Assembly: GCF_000012365.1 (NCBI RefSeq)
Contig: NC_007651.1
Coordinates: 744,001 to 808,000, forward strand
Reading direction: 5' to 3'
From: Burkholderia thailandensis E264
Lineage (GTDB): Bacteria; Pseudomonadota; Gammaproteobacteria; Burkholderiales; Burkholderiaceae
DNA length: 64,000 nucleotides
Shown: positions 27,287 to 35,763 of the stretch, piece after piece
Numbering within the stretch: the first letter of the stretch is position 1
Layout: each line of letters begins with the position of its first letter
Position numbers and translations under genes: made by a program
The notes under the pieces: generated by a model
Told to the model about the DNA's origin: nothing
The model's database searches: none
What the model saw: only the letters and a program-made list of their open reading frames with translations

Positions 27287-28825
27287 TCAGCGCGGCCCTT
27301 CGTACACCCATTCGAGCAGCGCGTCGTGCGCCGCGCGCGCGGCCGATGCGCGGTCGTCGTTGATGAAGCTGACGACGACATAGCTCGACCCGTCCGCCGA
27401 CGCGACGTAGCCCGCGATCGCGCGCACGTCGCGCAGCGTGCCCGTCTTGATGTGCGCGTTGCCGCCGACGGGGGCGTTCGCGAGCCGGTTCTTCATCGTG
27501 CCGTCGACGCCCGCGATCGGCAGCGAATCGACGAACGCCTGCGCGACGGGGCTCGCGTTCGCCGCCTGCAGCATGTCGGCGAGCGACAGCGCGCTCACGC
27601 GTTCGTCGCGCGAGAGCCCCGAGCCGTTCTCGAGCGTGAGGCCGTCGGTCGGCAGCCCGCTGTGCGCGAGGAACGCGCGGATCGTGTCCGCCGACTGCGC
27701 GGGTGTCGCGGGCGGCCGGTGCTCGACCGCGCCGATCGTGAGGAACAGGTTGCGCGCCATCACGTTGTTGCTGAACTTGTTGATGTCGTGCACGACGCTC
27801 GACAGCACCGGGCCGTGGTGCGACGCAACGGGCCGCGCGCGGCCCGGCACCTTGCCTTCGGAGATCGTGCCCGAGAACGAGCCGCCCGTCTGGCGCCACA
27901 GCGCGAGGAAGCCGCGCGCGAAGAACGCGGAATGGTTCAGCACCGCGAGGTTGGTCGTCGTCGGGCCGCAGCTCGGCGGATAGTCGCCCGCGAACGACGC
28001 GGTGAGCCCGCCGCTCGCGTCGGTCACGAGCGTCGGGCGCGCGGCGCCGCACGAGCCCTGGCCTTCGACCAACTGGTTGTCGACGGTCAGGTTCGCGAGC
28101 GGCGGCACGACGTCGACCGCGACCGCGCCGTTGTCGGTCGGCGTCACCGTGAACGACAGCGCCTTGAACGCGTAGAGAAGCGGATCGGGGCCGACGTTGT
28201 AAGGCGCGCTCGCGTCGTCGTCGAGGGGCGGCAGGTCGCGCGTCTCGGGCGCGAAGAAGGTCTTGTCGAGCACGAGCGCGCCGTCGACGTTGACGATTCC
28301 CGCGCGGCGGATCTTGTTGACGAGGTCGATCAGTTCCTCGGGCACGAGCTTCGGATCGCCCGTGCCCTTCACGTACAGCGTGCCGTGCAGCGTGCCGTTC
28401 TCGTCGACGCCGCCGTCCGCGTACGCGCTCGTGCGCCAGCGATAGTCGGCGCCGAGCAGCGACAGCCCCGCGTAGGTCGTCACGAGCTTCATCGTCGATG
28501 CGGGCTGCATCTGCCGGCTCGCGTTCCACGCGACGACGGGCGTGGAGTCGCCGATCCGCTCGACGACGACGCTCAGGCTCGACGCCGGCACGCGCGCGCG
28601 CTGCAGCGCGACGAGCACCGACGCGGGCAGCACGTTGCGCGCGGCCGACACGGCGGCGGGGTAGCGCGGCGGCTTCGGCTTTCGGCGAGCGTCGGCGGGC
28701 GCGGCGAACGCGAGCGCGGCGCACGCGGCGACGAGCATCGCGCCGCGCAGGAGCGCGCGCGGCATGCGGGCGGCGGGACGGGCCTGACGTGGCGAGGCGG
28801 CGATGCGGGCGGCGTTGTGATTCAT
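27287..28825 (-). CDS. dacB: D-alanyl-D-alanine carboxypeptidase/endopeptidase (PBP4)
   Basis: Peptidase S13 penicillin-binding protein that trims and cleaves peptidoglycan cross-links in the periplasm. 512 residues with signal peptide ending near APADA. Catalytic motifs: SxxK in PASTMKL (Ser110, Lys113), SNN in NKFSNNVMARNLF, and KTG in HIKTGTLRDVRAIAGY. The large PBP4 insert lies between the first two motifs, as expected. GDPKLVPEEL and GDGALVLD-like (VDGALVLD) segments are typical. Start ATG at 28825. It is divergent from the response-regulator gene. Confidence 0.95.
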   Translation of the reverse strand: MNHNAARIAASPRQARPAARMPRALLRGAMLVAACAALAFAAPADARRKPKPPRYPAAVSAARNVLPASVLVALQRARVPASSLSVVVERIGDSTPVVAWNASRQMQPASTMKLVTTYAGLSLLGADYRWRTSAYADGGVDENGTLHGTLYVKGTGDPKLVPEELIDLVNKIRRAGIVNVDGALVLDKTFFAPETRDLPPLDDDASAPYNVGPDPLLYAFKALSFTVTPTDNGAVAVDVVPPLANLTVDNQLVEGQGSCGAARPTLVTDASGGLTASFAGDYPPSCGPTTTNLAVLNHSAFFARGFLALWRQTGGSFSGTISEGKVPGRARPVASHHGPVLSSVVHDINKFSNNVMARNLFLTIGAVEHRPPATPAQSADTIRAFLAHSGLPTDGLTLENGSGLSRDERVSALSLADMLQAANASPVAQAFVDSLPIAGVDGTMKNRLANAPVGGNAHIKTGTLRDVRAIAGYVASADGSSYVVVSFINDDRASAARAAHDALLEWVYEGPR

Positions 28826-28963
28826 CGACGAATACGGGAACGGAGGGCGGCGTGAGCAAAAGGGGCGTGCGCATGCGCGCGACGCAAGCCGCACATTGTA
28901 GAGAAAACGGCGCGCGGGCAGCGTCGAAATCGGCCGAAGGTCCGTTTGCGCGCGCGGCGGCGC

Positions 28964-28969
28964 TACAAT
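28964..28969 (+). promoter_or_regulatory. Candidate -10 box for the two-component operon
   Basis: TACAAT 39 bp before the chosen start of the response regulator, in the divergent gap with dacB. It leaves a short leader. Confidence 0.4.
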
Positions 28970-29008
28970 GTTCGCCATCTCGAACGCATGCGACGGACGT
29001 TTTTCAGG

Positions 29009-29671
29009 ATGCGGATACTGCTGGTAGAAGACGATCGGATGATCGCCGACGGAGTGCGCAAGGCGCTGAAGGCCGACGGCTGCGCGGTCGACTGGGTGCA
29101 GGACGGCGACGCGGCGCTCACCGCGCTCGGCGGCGAGGCGTACGATCTGCTGCTGCTCGATCTCGGGCTGCCCAAGCGCGACGGCATCGACGTGCTGCGC
29201 ACGCTGCGCGCGCGCGGGCTCGCGCTGCCGGTGCTGATCCTGACCGCGCGCGACGCCGTCGCCGATCGCGTGAAGGGCCTCGACGCCGGCGCCGACGACT
29301 ACCTCGTCAAGCCGTTCGATCTCGACGAGCTCGCCGCGCGGATGCGCGCGCTGATCCGCCGCCAGTCGGGGCGCAGCGAATCGGTGATCCGGCACGGCGC
29401 GCTCACGCTCGATCCGGCGTCGCACCAGGTGACGCTCGACGGCGCGCCCGTCGCGCTTTCTGCACGCGAGTTCGCGCTGCTGGAGGCGCTGCTCGCGCGC
29501 CCGGGCGCGGTGCTGTCGAAGAGCCAGCTCGAGGAGAAGATGTACGGCTGGGGCGAGGAAATCGGCAGCAACACCGTCGAGGTCTATATCCACGCGCTGC
29601 GCAAGAAGCTCGGCTCGGACCTGATCCGCAACGTCCGCGGCCTCGGTTACATGGTCGTGAAGGAAGCGTAG
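29009..29671 (+). CDS. OmpR-family response regulator
   Basis: 220 residues. Receiver domain at 1-115 (MRILLVEDDRMIADGV, phospho-acceptor Asp51 in LLLLDLGLPKRDG, Thr in LILTARDAV, Lys in YLVKPFDLDEL). The C-terminal winged helix (LTLDPASHQVTLDG through VEVYIHALRKKLG and IRNVRGLGYM) is of OmpR/PhoB type. The QseB/PmrA subgroup is suggested by the receiver and by the partner kinase. ATG 29009 places the usual MRILLVEDD at the N-terminus; ATG 28988 would add seven residues. The next gene starts 4 bp after its stop. Confidence 0.93.
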   Translation: MRILLVEDDRMIADGVRKALKADGCAVDWVQDGDAALTALGGEAYDLLLLDLGLPKRDGIDVLRTLRARGLALPVLILTARDAVADRVKGLDAGADDYLVKPFDLDELAARMRALIRRQSGRSESVIRHGALTLDPASHQVTLDGAPVALSAREFALLEALLARPGAVLSKSQLEEKMYGWGEEIGSNTVEVYIHALRKKLGSDLIRNVRGLGYMVVKEA

Positions 29672-29674
29672 CGC

Positions 29675-30991
29675 GTGAGGTCGATTCGCCATCAATTGCT
29701 GATCTGGCTGCTCGCGATCGTCGTGGCCGGGGTGGGGCTCGCGGGCTGGATGATCTACCGGCAGGCGCTCGCCGCCGCGAACGAGCTGTTCGACTACCAG
29801 TTGCAGCAGATCGCGGCCGCGCTGCCGTCCGAGCCGTTCTCGCAGGTGCTCGGCTCGCAGACGAACGGCGACGAAGGGATCGTGATCCAGATCTGGAACC
29901 GCAACGGCGTGCTGATGTACTTCTCGCATCCGCGCGCGCCGATCGCGCCGCGCGCGGAACTCGGCTTCTCGACCGAGCGCACCGAGCGCGGCGCGTGGCG
30001 CGTGTACGGCGCGATCGTCGGCGACAACGTCGTGCAGCTCGCGCAGCCGCTGTCGGTGCGCAACCGGCTCGCCGCAAGCGTCGCGCTGCGCACGCTCTGG
30101 CCGCTCATCGTGCTGCTGCCGTTCCTCGGCGCGGCCGTCTGGATGATCGTCGGGCGCGGGCTCGCGCCGCTGCAGCGCGTGACCCGCGCGGTCGAGGCGC
30201 GCCGGCCCGAGGCGCTCGATCCGCTGCCCGATTCGCCGCTGCCGCTCGAGGTGCGTCCGCTCGTGCGCGCGCTCAACGGGCTGCTCGCGCGGCTTTCGGC
30301 CGCGCTCGACACGCAAAAGGCGTTCGTCGCGGACGCCGCGCACGAACTGCGCACGCCGCTCGCCGCCGTGCAGATCCAGGCGCAGCTCGTCGCACGCGCG
30401 CAGGACGACGCATCGCGCCGCGAGGCGATCGTCGATCTGCAAAGCGGGGTCACGCGCGCGACGCGCCTCGCCGAGCAACTGCTCGCGCTCGCGCGCGCGG
30501 AGCCCGGCGACGCGACGGTGCGCGAGCGCGTCGATCTGCGCGCGATCGTCGAGGAATGCGTCGCCGCGCATGCGCCGCTCGCGCAGCGGCGCGACATCGA
30601 TCTCGGCTTCGAGCAGCTCGAGGACGCGAGCGTGGACGCCGATCCCGCCGCGCTGCGCGTGATGTTCAACAACCTGCTCGACAACGCGGTGAAGTACACG
30701 CCGCCGGGCGGGCGCATCGACGTGTCGCTCACGCGTGGCGACGGCGCGCGCGCCTGCGTGCAGATCGGCGATAGCGGCCCCGGCATTGCGGCCGCCGAGC
30801 GAGAGCGCGTGTTCGATCGCTTCTACCGCGACACGTCCGCGCGGGCGCGTACCGACGTCTCGGGCAGCGGCCTCGGTCTCGCGATCGTCAAGCGGGTGGC
30901 CGCGCAGCAGCGCGCGACCGTGACGCTCGGCGAAGCGGCGGCGGGCGGGCTCCTCGTCAGCGTCTCGCTGCCGCGCGCGGGCGACGCGTGA
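29675..30991 (+). CDS. QseC/TctE-type sensor histidine kinase
   Basis: 438 residues from GTG 29675. Two membrane helices (about 8-27 and 140-160) enclose a periplasmic domain of about 100 residues with the 2CSK_N look ([18 protein letters not shown]). A HAMP-like linker follows, then dimerisation helix with phospho-accepting His223 ([16 protein letters not shown]). The ATPase has N box [14 protein letters not shown]1 GDSGPGI and G2 GSGLGLAI. It belongs with the response regulator directly upstream. Signal unknown; relatives sense metals, cationic peptides or quorum/hormone-like molecules. Confidence 0.93.
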   Translation: MRSIRHQLLIWLLAIVVAGVGLAGWMIYRQALAAANELFDYQLQQIAAALPSEPFSQVLGSQTNGDEGIVIQIWNRNGVLMYFSHPRAPIAPRAELGFSTERTERGAWRVYGAIVGDNVVQLAQPLSVRNRLAASVALRTLWPLIVLLPFLGAAVWMIVGRGLAPLQRVTRAVEARRPEALDPLPDSPLPLEVRPLVRALNGLLARLSAALDTQKAFVADAAHELRTPLAAVQIQAQLVARAQDDASRREAIVDLQSGVTRATRLAEQLLALARAEPGDATVRERVDLRAIVEECVAAHAPLAQRRDIDLGFEQLEDASVDADPAALRVMFNNLLDNAVKYTPPGGRIDVSLTRGDGARACVQIGDSGPGIAAAERERVFDRFYRDTSARARTDVSGSGLGLAIVKRVAAQQRATVTLGEAAAGGLLVSVSLPRAGDA

Positions 30992-31148
30992 CGGGCCCGC
31001 GCGCACGGGGGGCGGCGCATGCGTTCCTCGCGTGCGGCATGCCCGCGCGGCCGCCAGCCCGCCGATCCGCGCCCGTGATCCGCCCCGCGTTCGCGATCGC
31101 CCCGGCGGCCTCTCGCTTACCCTATCCGTTTGGCGGTTCCCGAAGCCG

Positions 31149-31165
31149 ATTAAGCCTGCTTTAAG
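31149..31165 (+). promoter_or_regulatory. PmrA/QseB-box-like direct repeat before the DegP gene
   Basis: ATTAAG, five bases CCTGC, then TTTAAG. The PmrA box consensus is two YTTAAK half-sites 5 bp apart; this matches 11 of 12 positions. It lies 45 bp before the protease start and right after a QseB/PmrA-like system, so direct control is plausible. Confidence 0.5.
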
Positions 31166-31209
31166 TCAGGGTCGCTACGCTGCAAACGGTTAGACGAGGA
31201 GAACGATCG

Positions 31210-32697
31210 ATGACTACCCGAATCCTTGCGCGTGGCGCAGTTGCCGTGGCCGTCGCCGCGGCGTTGTCGGCGGGGTATGTGGCGGGCACCCGCCATGCGG
31301 AACCGCAGATCATCACACCGGCCGTCGCCGCGCTGATGCCGGCCGAGGCAGCCGCGAAGACGGGCATCCCCGACTTTTCCGGCCTGGTCGAGACCTACGG
31401 GCCGGCCGTCGTGAACATCAGCGCGAAGCACGTCGTGCAGCGCGTCGCGCAGCGCCGCGCAGCGCCGCAATTGCCGATCGATCCGGAAGATCCGTTCTAC
31501 CAATTCTTCCGACATTTCTACGGGCAGGTTCCCGGGATGGGCGGTGGCCGCCAGCCGCAGCCGGACGACCAGCCGAGCACGAGCCTGGGCTCCGGGTTCA
31601 TCATCAGCGCGGACGGGTATATCCTGACCAACGCGCACGTGATCGACGGCGCGAACGTCGTCACGGTGAAGCTCACCGACAAGCGCGAGTACAAGGCGAA
31701 GGTCGTCGGCACCGACAAGCAATCCGACGTCGCGGTGCTGAAGATTGACGCGTCGGGCCTGCCGACCGTGAAGATCGGCGATCCGGCGCAGAGCAAGGTC
31801 GGCCAGTGGGTCGTCGCGATCGGTTCGCCGTACGGGTTCGACAACACGGTCACGTCGGGCATCATCAGCGCGAAGTCGCGCGCGCTGCCCGACGAGAACT
31901 ACACGCCGTTCATCCAGACCGACGTGCCGGTGAACCCCGGCAACTCGGGCGGTCCGCTCTTCAACCTGAACGGCGAGGTGATCGGCATCAACTCGATGAT
32001 CTACTCGCAGACGGGCGGCTTCCAGGGCCTGTCGTTCGCGATCCCGATCAACGAGGCGATGAAGGTGAAGGACGAGCTCGTGAAGACGGGCCACGTGAGC
32101 CGCGGCCGGCTCGGCGTCGCGGTGCAGGGGCTCAACCAGACGCTCGCGAGCTCGTTCGGCCTGCAAAAGCCCGACGGCGCGCTCGTCAGCTCGGTCGACC
32201 CGAAGGGGCCGGCCGCGAAGGCGGGGCTGCAGCCGGGCGACGTGATCCTCGCGGTCGACGGCGTGCCGGTTCAGGACTCGACGACGTTGCCCGCGCAGAT
32301 CGCGAGCATGAAGCCGGGCACGAAGGCCGACCTGCAGATCTGGCGAGACAAGTCGAAGAAGACAGTGTCGGTGACGCTTGCGTCGCTGGCCGACGATCAG
32401 GCGAAGGCGGGCGCCGACGAGCCCGTCGAGCAGGGACGCCTGGGCGTCGCGGTGCGGCCGCTTTTGCCGCGCGAGCGCAACGGCACGTCGCTCACGCACG
32501 GCCTCGTCGTCCAGCAGTCGACGGGCCCCGCCGCAAGCGCGGGCATCCAGCCGGGCGACGTGATCCTCGCGGTGAACGGGCGGCCCGTCACGAGCGCCGA
32601 ACAATTGCGCGACGCGGTCAAGCGCGCGGGCAACAGCCTTGCGCTGCTGATCCAGCGCGACGACGCCCAGATTTTCGTGCCGGTCGATCTGGGCTGA
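31210..32697 (+). CDS. DegP/DegQ (HtrA)-family periplasmic serine protease
   Basis: 495 residues. Uncleaved or cleaved N-terminal signal (ARGAVAVAVAAALSAGYVAG). Trypsin-like domain with catalytic His143 (ILTNAHVIDGA), Asp173 (KQSDVAVLKI) and Ser246 (VNPGNSGGPLFN). Two PDZ domains follow at about 295-385 and 400-490 (GRLGVAVQGLNQ... and GRLGVAVRPLLP... with matching QPGDVILAV segments). The domain set is that of DegP/MucD, which degrades and refolds misfolded envelope proteins. The upstream two-component system and PmrA-like box suggest envelope-stress control. Not annotated as degP or mucD because the subgroup cannot be told by eye. Confidence 0.94.
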   Translation: MTTRILARGAVAVAVAAALSAGYVAGTRHAEPQIITPAVAALMPAEAAAKTGIPDFSGLVETYGPAVVNISAKHVVQRVAQRRAAPQLPIDPEDPFYQFFRHFYGQVPGMGGGRQPQPDDQPSTSLGSGFIISADGYILTNAHVIDGANVVTVKLTDKREYKAKVVGTDKQSDVAVLKIDASGLPTVKIGDPAQSKVGQWVVAIGSPYGFDNTVTSGIISAKSRALPDENYTPFIQTDVPVNPGNSGGPLFNLNGEVIGINSMIYSQTGGFQGLSFAIPINEAMKVKDELVKTGHVSRGRLGVAVQGLNQTLASSFGLQKPDGALVSSVDPKGPAAKAGLQPGDVILAVDGVPVQDSTTLPAQIASMKPGTKADLQIWRDKSKKTVSVTLASLADDQAKAGADEPVEQGRLGVAVRPLLPRERNGTSLTHGLVVQQSTGPAASAGIQPGDVILAVNGRPVTSAEQLRDAVKRAGNSLALLIQRDDAQIFVPVDLG

Positions 32698-32862
32698 GCC
32701 GGGGCGCATCGCACCCGGCGCGACGGGCGGGCCGGCGCGGCGGCGCGGCGCGCGGGCGGCAAGACGGCCGTCCGCCTCATCGCGCGGCCTGCCTTGCCCG
32801 TCATGTTCGCCGGCGGTCCTGCGGGGCCTCCGGTTTCGGCTGGCAGATTCAAGGAGCGAATC

Positions 32863-33285
32863 ATGCGACAGCAGACCATTTCCAAACACCTGATCGCGGC
32901 GGCGCTGGCTTTCGGCCTCGCGGGCGTCGCGAACGCGCAATCCGGCTTGCCCGACGTGCAGCACCAGGGCGACGTCGGGTTCGTGTCGGGCGGCGTGGGG
33001 CTCGACGAGTCCACCGCGTTCCGGCGCAGCGAAAGCAACTGGCCGCTCGCGCTGCGCTTCACGGGCGCGGGCGGCGAGTACCTGTCCGACGTGCACGTGT
33101 CCGTGCTCGACGCGCATGGCGGCGAAGTGCTGAAGACCGATGCGCGCGGTCCATACATGCTCGTCAGGCTGAAGCCGGGGCGCTACACCGTGCATGCGAG
33201 CTACAACGGCAACGAGCAGACCCGCGCGGTGACGGTGCCGGCGAAGGGCGGCGCGAAGGCGGCGTTCTCGTGGAAAGCGCAGTGA
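32863..33285 (+). CDS. Secreted carboxypeptidase-regulatory-like domain protein
   Basis: 140 residues with a Sec signal peptide (KHLIAAALAFGLAGVANAQS). The mature part has a beta-sandwich pattern: DVHVSVLDAHGGEVLKTDARG then YMLVRLKPGRYTVHASYNG and TRAVTVPAKGGAKAAFSW, resembling CarboxypepD_reg / CNA-B folds. Likely a small periplasmic or surface protein. Ribosome site AAGGAG before ATG 32863; upstream in-frame ATG is rejected because the signal peptide would be buried. Function unknown. Confidence 0.85.
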   Translation: MRQQTISKHLIAAALAFGLAGVANAQSGLPDVQHQGDVGFVSGGVGLDESTAFRRSESNWPLALRFTGAGGEYLSDVHVSVLDAHGGEVLKTDARGPYMLVRLKPGRYTVHASYNGNEQTRAVTVPAKGGAKAAFSWKAQ

Positions 33286-33415
33286 CCCCGCTGCGGCGAT
33301 GACGCCGCGCAATTTGCGGCGGTTTGGCCGATAATGCGATAACAAGCGGCGTTTCGCCGCGGCCATGCTTATTGTCGGCCGGCGCGTCGCGCGCGGCGGC
33401 CACGGGGGGGAACCG

Positions 33416-33775
33416 ATGTCCGACGCCGCAGGCCATCGCATCGAGATCGAGCCGAACCGCCATCGCGTTCGCGTGATCCATCGGGGGATCACCTATGCCG
33501 ATTCGCTTGCCGCCTACACGCTGAAGGAAGCGGGCGCGCCCGACGTCCAGTATCTGCCGCGCGACGATGTCAACATGTCGCGGCTCGTGCCGTCCGATCG
33601 CGTCGCACACTGCGCGCACAAGGGGGCGGCAACCTATTTCCATCTGCATACCGAAGACGGCGTGATCGAGAACGCCGCGTGGAGTTACGAGGAGCCGTCC
33701 GGGATCGCGGATGCGATCCGGCAGTACGTGGCGTTCGATGCCGAGCGCGTCGACCGCATCGACGTGACGTCCTGA
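33416..33775 (+). CDS. DUF427 family protein
   Basis: 119 residues almost entirely one DUF427 domain: HRIEIEPNRHRVRVIHRG, then YADSLAAYTLKEAGAPDVQYLPRDDV, CAHKGAATYFHL, ENAAWSYEEPSGIADAIRQYVAF and a terminal Asp-Arg stretch. The K-G-x-A-x-Y-x-x and AWxYxxP pattern is the family hallmark. Soluble, function unknown. Starts at ATG 33416 after a GGGGGGAA ribosome site; the next gene begins 27 bp after its stop. Confidence 0.88.
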   Translation: MSDAAGHRIEIEPNRHRVRVIHRGITYADSLAAYTLKEAGAPDVQYLPRDDVNMSRLVPSDRVAHCAHKGAATYFHLHTEDGVIENAAWSYEEPSGIADAIRQYVAFDAERVDRIDVTS

Positions 33776-33802
33776 CGCGGCGGTTCATCGGGGGAGACGA
33801 TC

Positions 33803-34531
33803 ATGGAACTGAACGACGCGCTGTACATTCCGCTCGCGCCGTCCGTCGTCTGGGATGCGCTGCAGGATCTCGCGCTCGTGCGCGCGAGCCTCGATCATTG
33901 CGAGTCGCTGTCGCGGCTCGCGCGCGGCGAATATGCGCTTGCGCTGACGGTGCCGCTCGGTCCGCTGCGCGCGCGCTACGACGTGCGGGCGCACGTCGTC
34001 GGCGAGCGCCACGAGGAGCCGGCGCACACGAGGCGCACGCTGAACTTCCGGGCCCGCGCGGACGGCATCGGCGCGCTGCGCGGTCAGATCGACGTCGTGC
34101 TCGCGCCCGCGGACGACGAGCCGGGCGCGAGCCACGGCGCACCGTCGACGCGGATCGAATACGCGGTGTGGGCGACGGCGTCCGGCCCGCTCGCCGAGCT
34201 GCCGGGGCGCCAGATCAAGAACGCGCTGCACGAGCTCGCCGACGATTTCTTCAACGAATTCTGCGCGGTGGTGCAGGCGAAGCACGGGCTCGCGCCGAAC
34301 CGCGCCCGCGACGGCGCGCCGCAGCGGCAGCATGTGTTCCTGCGGCCGGCGGCGTTCATGGGCATCGCGCGCCGCGCGCACGCGCAGCACCTGGGCGGTG
34401 CGTTGACGGGGCGCGCGGCGAGCGCGCTGCATCATCGCGAATCGAACCCGGTGCCGCTCTGGGCGTGGGCCGCGATGATCTTCTTCGTCGCGCTGCTGCT
34501 GTACGCGGCGCGCTGGTTCAACGGCGGCTGA
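33803..34531 (+). CDS. SRPBCC/CoxG-like protein with C-terminal membrane anchor
   Basis: 242 residues. The first 150 have the START-like SRPBCC pattern (ALYIPLAPSVVWDALQDLALVRASLDHCESL, then TVPLGPLRARYDV and YAVWATASGPLAELPGRQIKN), as in carbon-monoxide-dehydrogenase accessory CoxG. The last 20 residues are a single membrane helix (WAWAAMIFFVALLLYAARWF), a tail-anchored arrangement seen in CoxG. No cox genes are nearby, so the role in molybdo-enzyme assembly is only a possibility. It is coupled by spacing to the DUF427 gene. Convergent with bpeR. Confidence 0.83.
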   Translation: MELNDALYIPLAPSVVWDALQDLALVRASLDHCESLSRLARGEYALALTVPLGPLRARYDVRAHVVGERHEEPAHTRRTLNFRARADGIGALRGQIDVVLAPADDEPGASHGAPSTRIEYAVWATASGPLAELPGRQIKNALHELADDFFNEFCAVVQAKHGLAPNRARDGAPQRQHVFLRPAAFMGIARRAHAQHLGGALTGRAASALHHRESNPVPLWAWAAMIFFVALLLYAARWFNGG

Positions 34532-34718
34532 GCGGCGCGAATTTTGCCGTAGCGCGGCTTCGCGCCTCGTCGGGAGGCCATTCGCCGTACGACGGCCACC
34601 GCGCGTGCGGTCGGCGGGCGGGTGCCGCGCTTCCCTCCTTCTTTTTTGCATTCCTTCCTGCCGGATTGCCGCGCACGCGGGCGCTCCGTGCGCCGCCGCG
34701 CGCATCGTTGCGCCGCGC

Positions 34719-35354
34719 TCAGCCGTCCTTGTGCATCGCGGGGCTCGTGCGCAGCATGTCGAAGCAGCCGTCGACGAGCTTTTCCGCATGCCGCTCCGCA
34801 TCGATCTCGCCCGGCAGCATCAGCATGTCGCGCACGAAGCCGCTCACGAGCGTATGCAGCATCAGCGTCGCGCGCCACGTGTCGAGATCGGCCGGCAACT
34901 GGCCGTTCGCGACGCCCTGGGCGAGATCCGCTTCGATGTTGCGCAGCGCGTCGCGCATGCCTTCGCGGTTGCGCTGCAGGAGCGGCCCCATGTCCGCGAC
35001 GTACTCGCACTTCATGAACAGGATGCTGAACACGCGCCGCAACTGCGGATCGCGCGCCGCGCCGAGCAGGCACCAGATCAGGATCTCGCGGACCCGGCCG
35101 AGCGGATCCGCGTGCGGCTCGCCCGTGCCGGCCTTCAGCTCGTCGATCGGCAGCAGCACGCGGTCGAACATCGCGTCGAAGAGTTCGCTCTTGCTCGCGA
35201 AATGCCAATAGATCGCGCCGCGCGTGACGCCCGCGTGCTGGGCGATGTCGGCGAGCGACGTGTGCGACACGCCTTTCTCGAAGAAGACGTGCTCGGCGGC
35301 GTCGAGGATGCGGTCGCGCGTCGCGAGCGCTTCCTCCTTCGTGCGTCTGGCCAT
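34719..35354 (-). CDS. bpeR: TetR/AcrR-family repressor of the efflux operon
   Basis: 211-residue TetR regulator. N-terminal HTH at about 25-55 (VSHTSLADIAQHAGVTRGAIYWHF) after RRTKEEALATRDRILDAA, very like AcrR and TtgR. The C-terminal two thirds are helical ligand-binding (ELFDAMFDRVLLPID, DMLMLPGEIDAERHAEKLVDG). It is divergent from bpeA, with an AcrR-type palindrome in between. In B. pseudomallei BpeR represses BpeAB-OprB. Ligands of AcrR homologues are lipophilic drugs and dyes. Confidence 0.93.
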   Translation of the reverse strand: MARRTKEEALATRDRILDAAEHVFFEKGVSHTSLADIAQHAGVTRGAIYWHFASKSELFDAMFDRVLLPIDELKAGTGEPHADPLGRVREILIWCLLGAARDPQLRRVFSILFMKCEYVADMGPLLQRNREGMRDALRNIEADLAQGVANGQLPADLDTWRATLMLHTLVSGFVRDMLMLPGEIDAERHAEKLVDGCFDMLRTSPAMHKDG

Positions 35355-35414
35355 TCAACAGCTCATCGTGTGCAAGATCGGGGTCATTGCGTGAATAATA
35401 AGGGTTGCATCGCA

Positions 35415-35440
35415 GGCGTCGTCCAACGGACGCCCTTTTT
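35415..35440 (+). terminator. Terminator-like hairpin within the bpeR leader region
   Basis: GGCGTC 35415-35420 with GACGCC 35429-35434, then CTTTTT. It is oriented for rightward transcription, although the only leftward-coding neighbour is bpeR. It could stop antisense read-through from the upstream rightward genes. Confidence 0.45.
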
Positions 35441-35496
35441 GCTTACGTGCCGTAAACCTTGGTAATTGTAAGAAATTGTGCGATGCATAAAGGACT

Positions 35497-35526
35497 TTTA
35501 CATACATTCGTGAATGTATATACAAT
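35497..35526 (+). promoter_or_regulatory. bpeA promoter with AcrR-type operator
   Basis: A 24-bp palindrome at 35499-35522 has left half TACATACATT and right half AATGTATATA around CGTG, closely matching the known E. coli AcrR operator. It occupies the spacer of a promoter: -35 TTTACA (35497-35502) and -10 TACAAT (35521-35526), 18 bp apart. Repressor bound here would block RNA polymerase. BpeR is the natural candidate to bind. Confidence 0.75.
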
Positions 35527-35763
35527 GCCAGCTTACGGCCGAATGGCCTTCGAGGCAATCAGTTAATATCCGTCTCTGCTGATTTCCCTCCTCATTGTTG
35601 TTCCGCGCGCACCGCGCGCGGCGGCATCACGGCACGGCGGTCGCGTGCCGCTGTTGTATCCGCAGTCAAGCAATTCAGTTGTCCGATCCGCGTCGCAAGG
35701 CGCGTTCGTGTTGTGTCCCCGAGGCCGGCACTTATTTCATCTAGTTACAAACGAGGTCGCTCC

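Larger units (their letters stand above)
35355..35763. other. Divergent regulatory region bpeR/bpeA
   Basis: 409 bp with much lower GC than the genes around it. It holds the palindrome and promoter at 35497-35526, a terminator-like hairpin at 35415-35440 and a bpeA leader of roughly 230 nt. No gene is seen. Confidence 0.75.
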
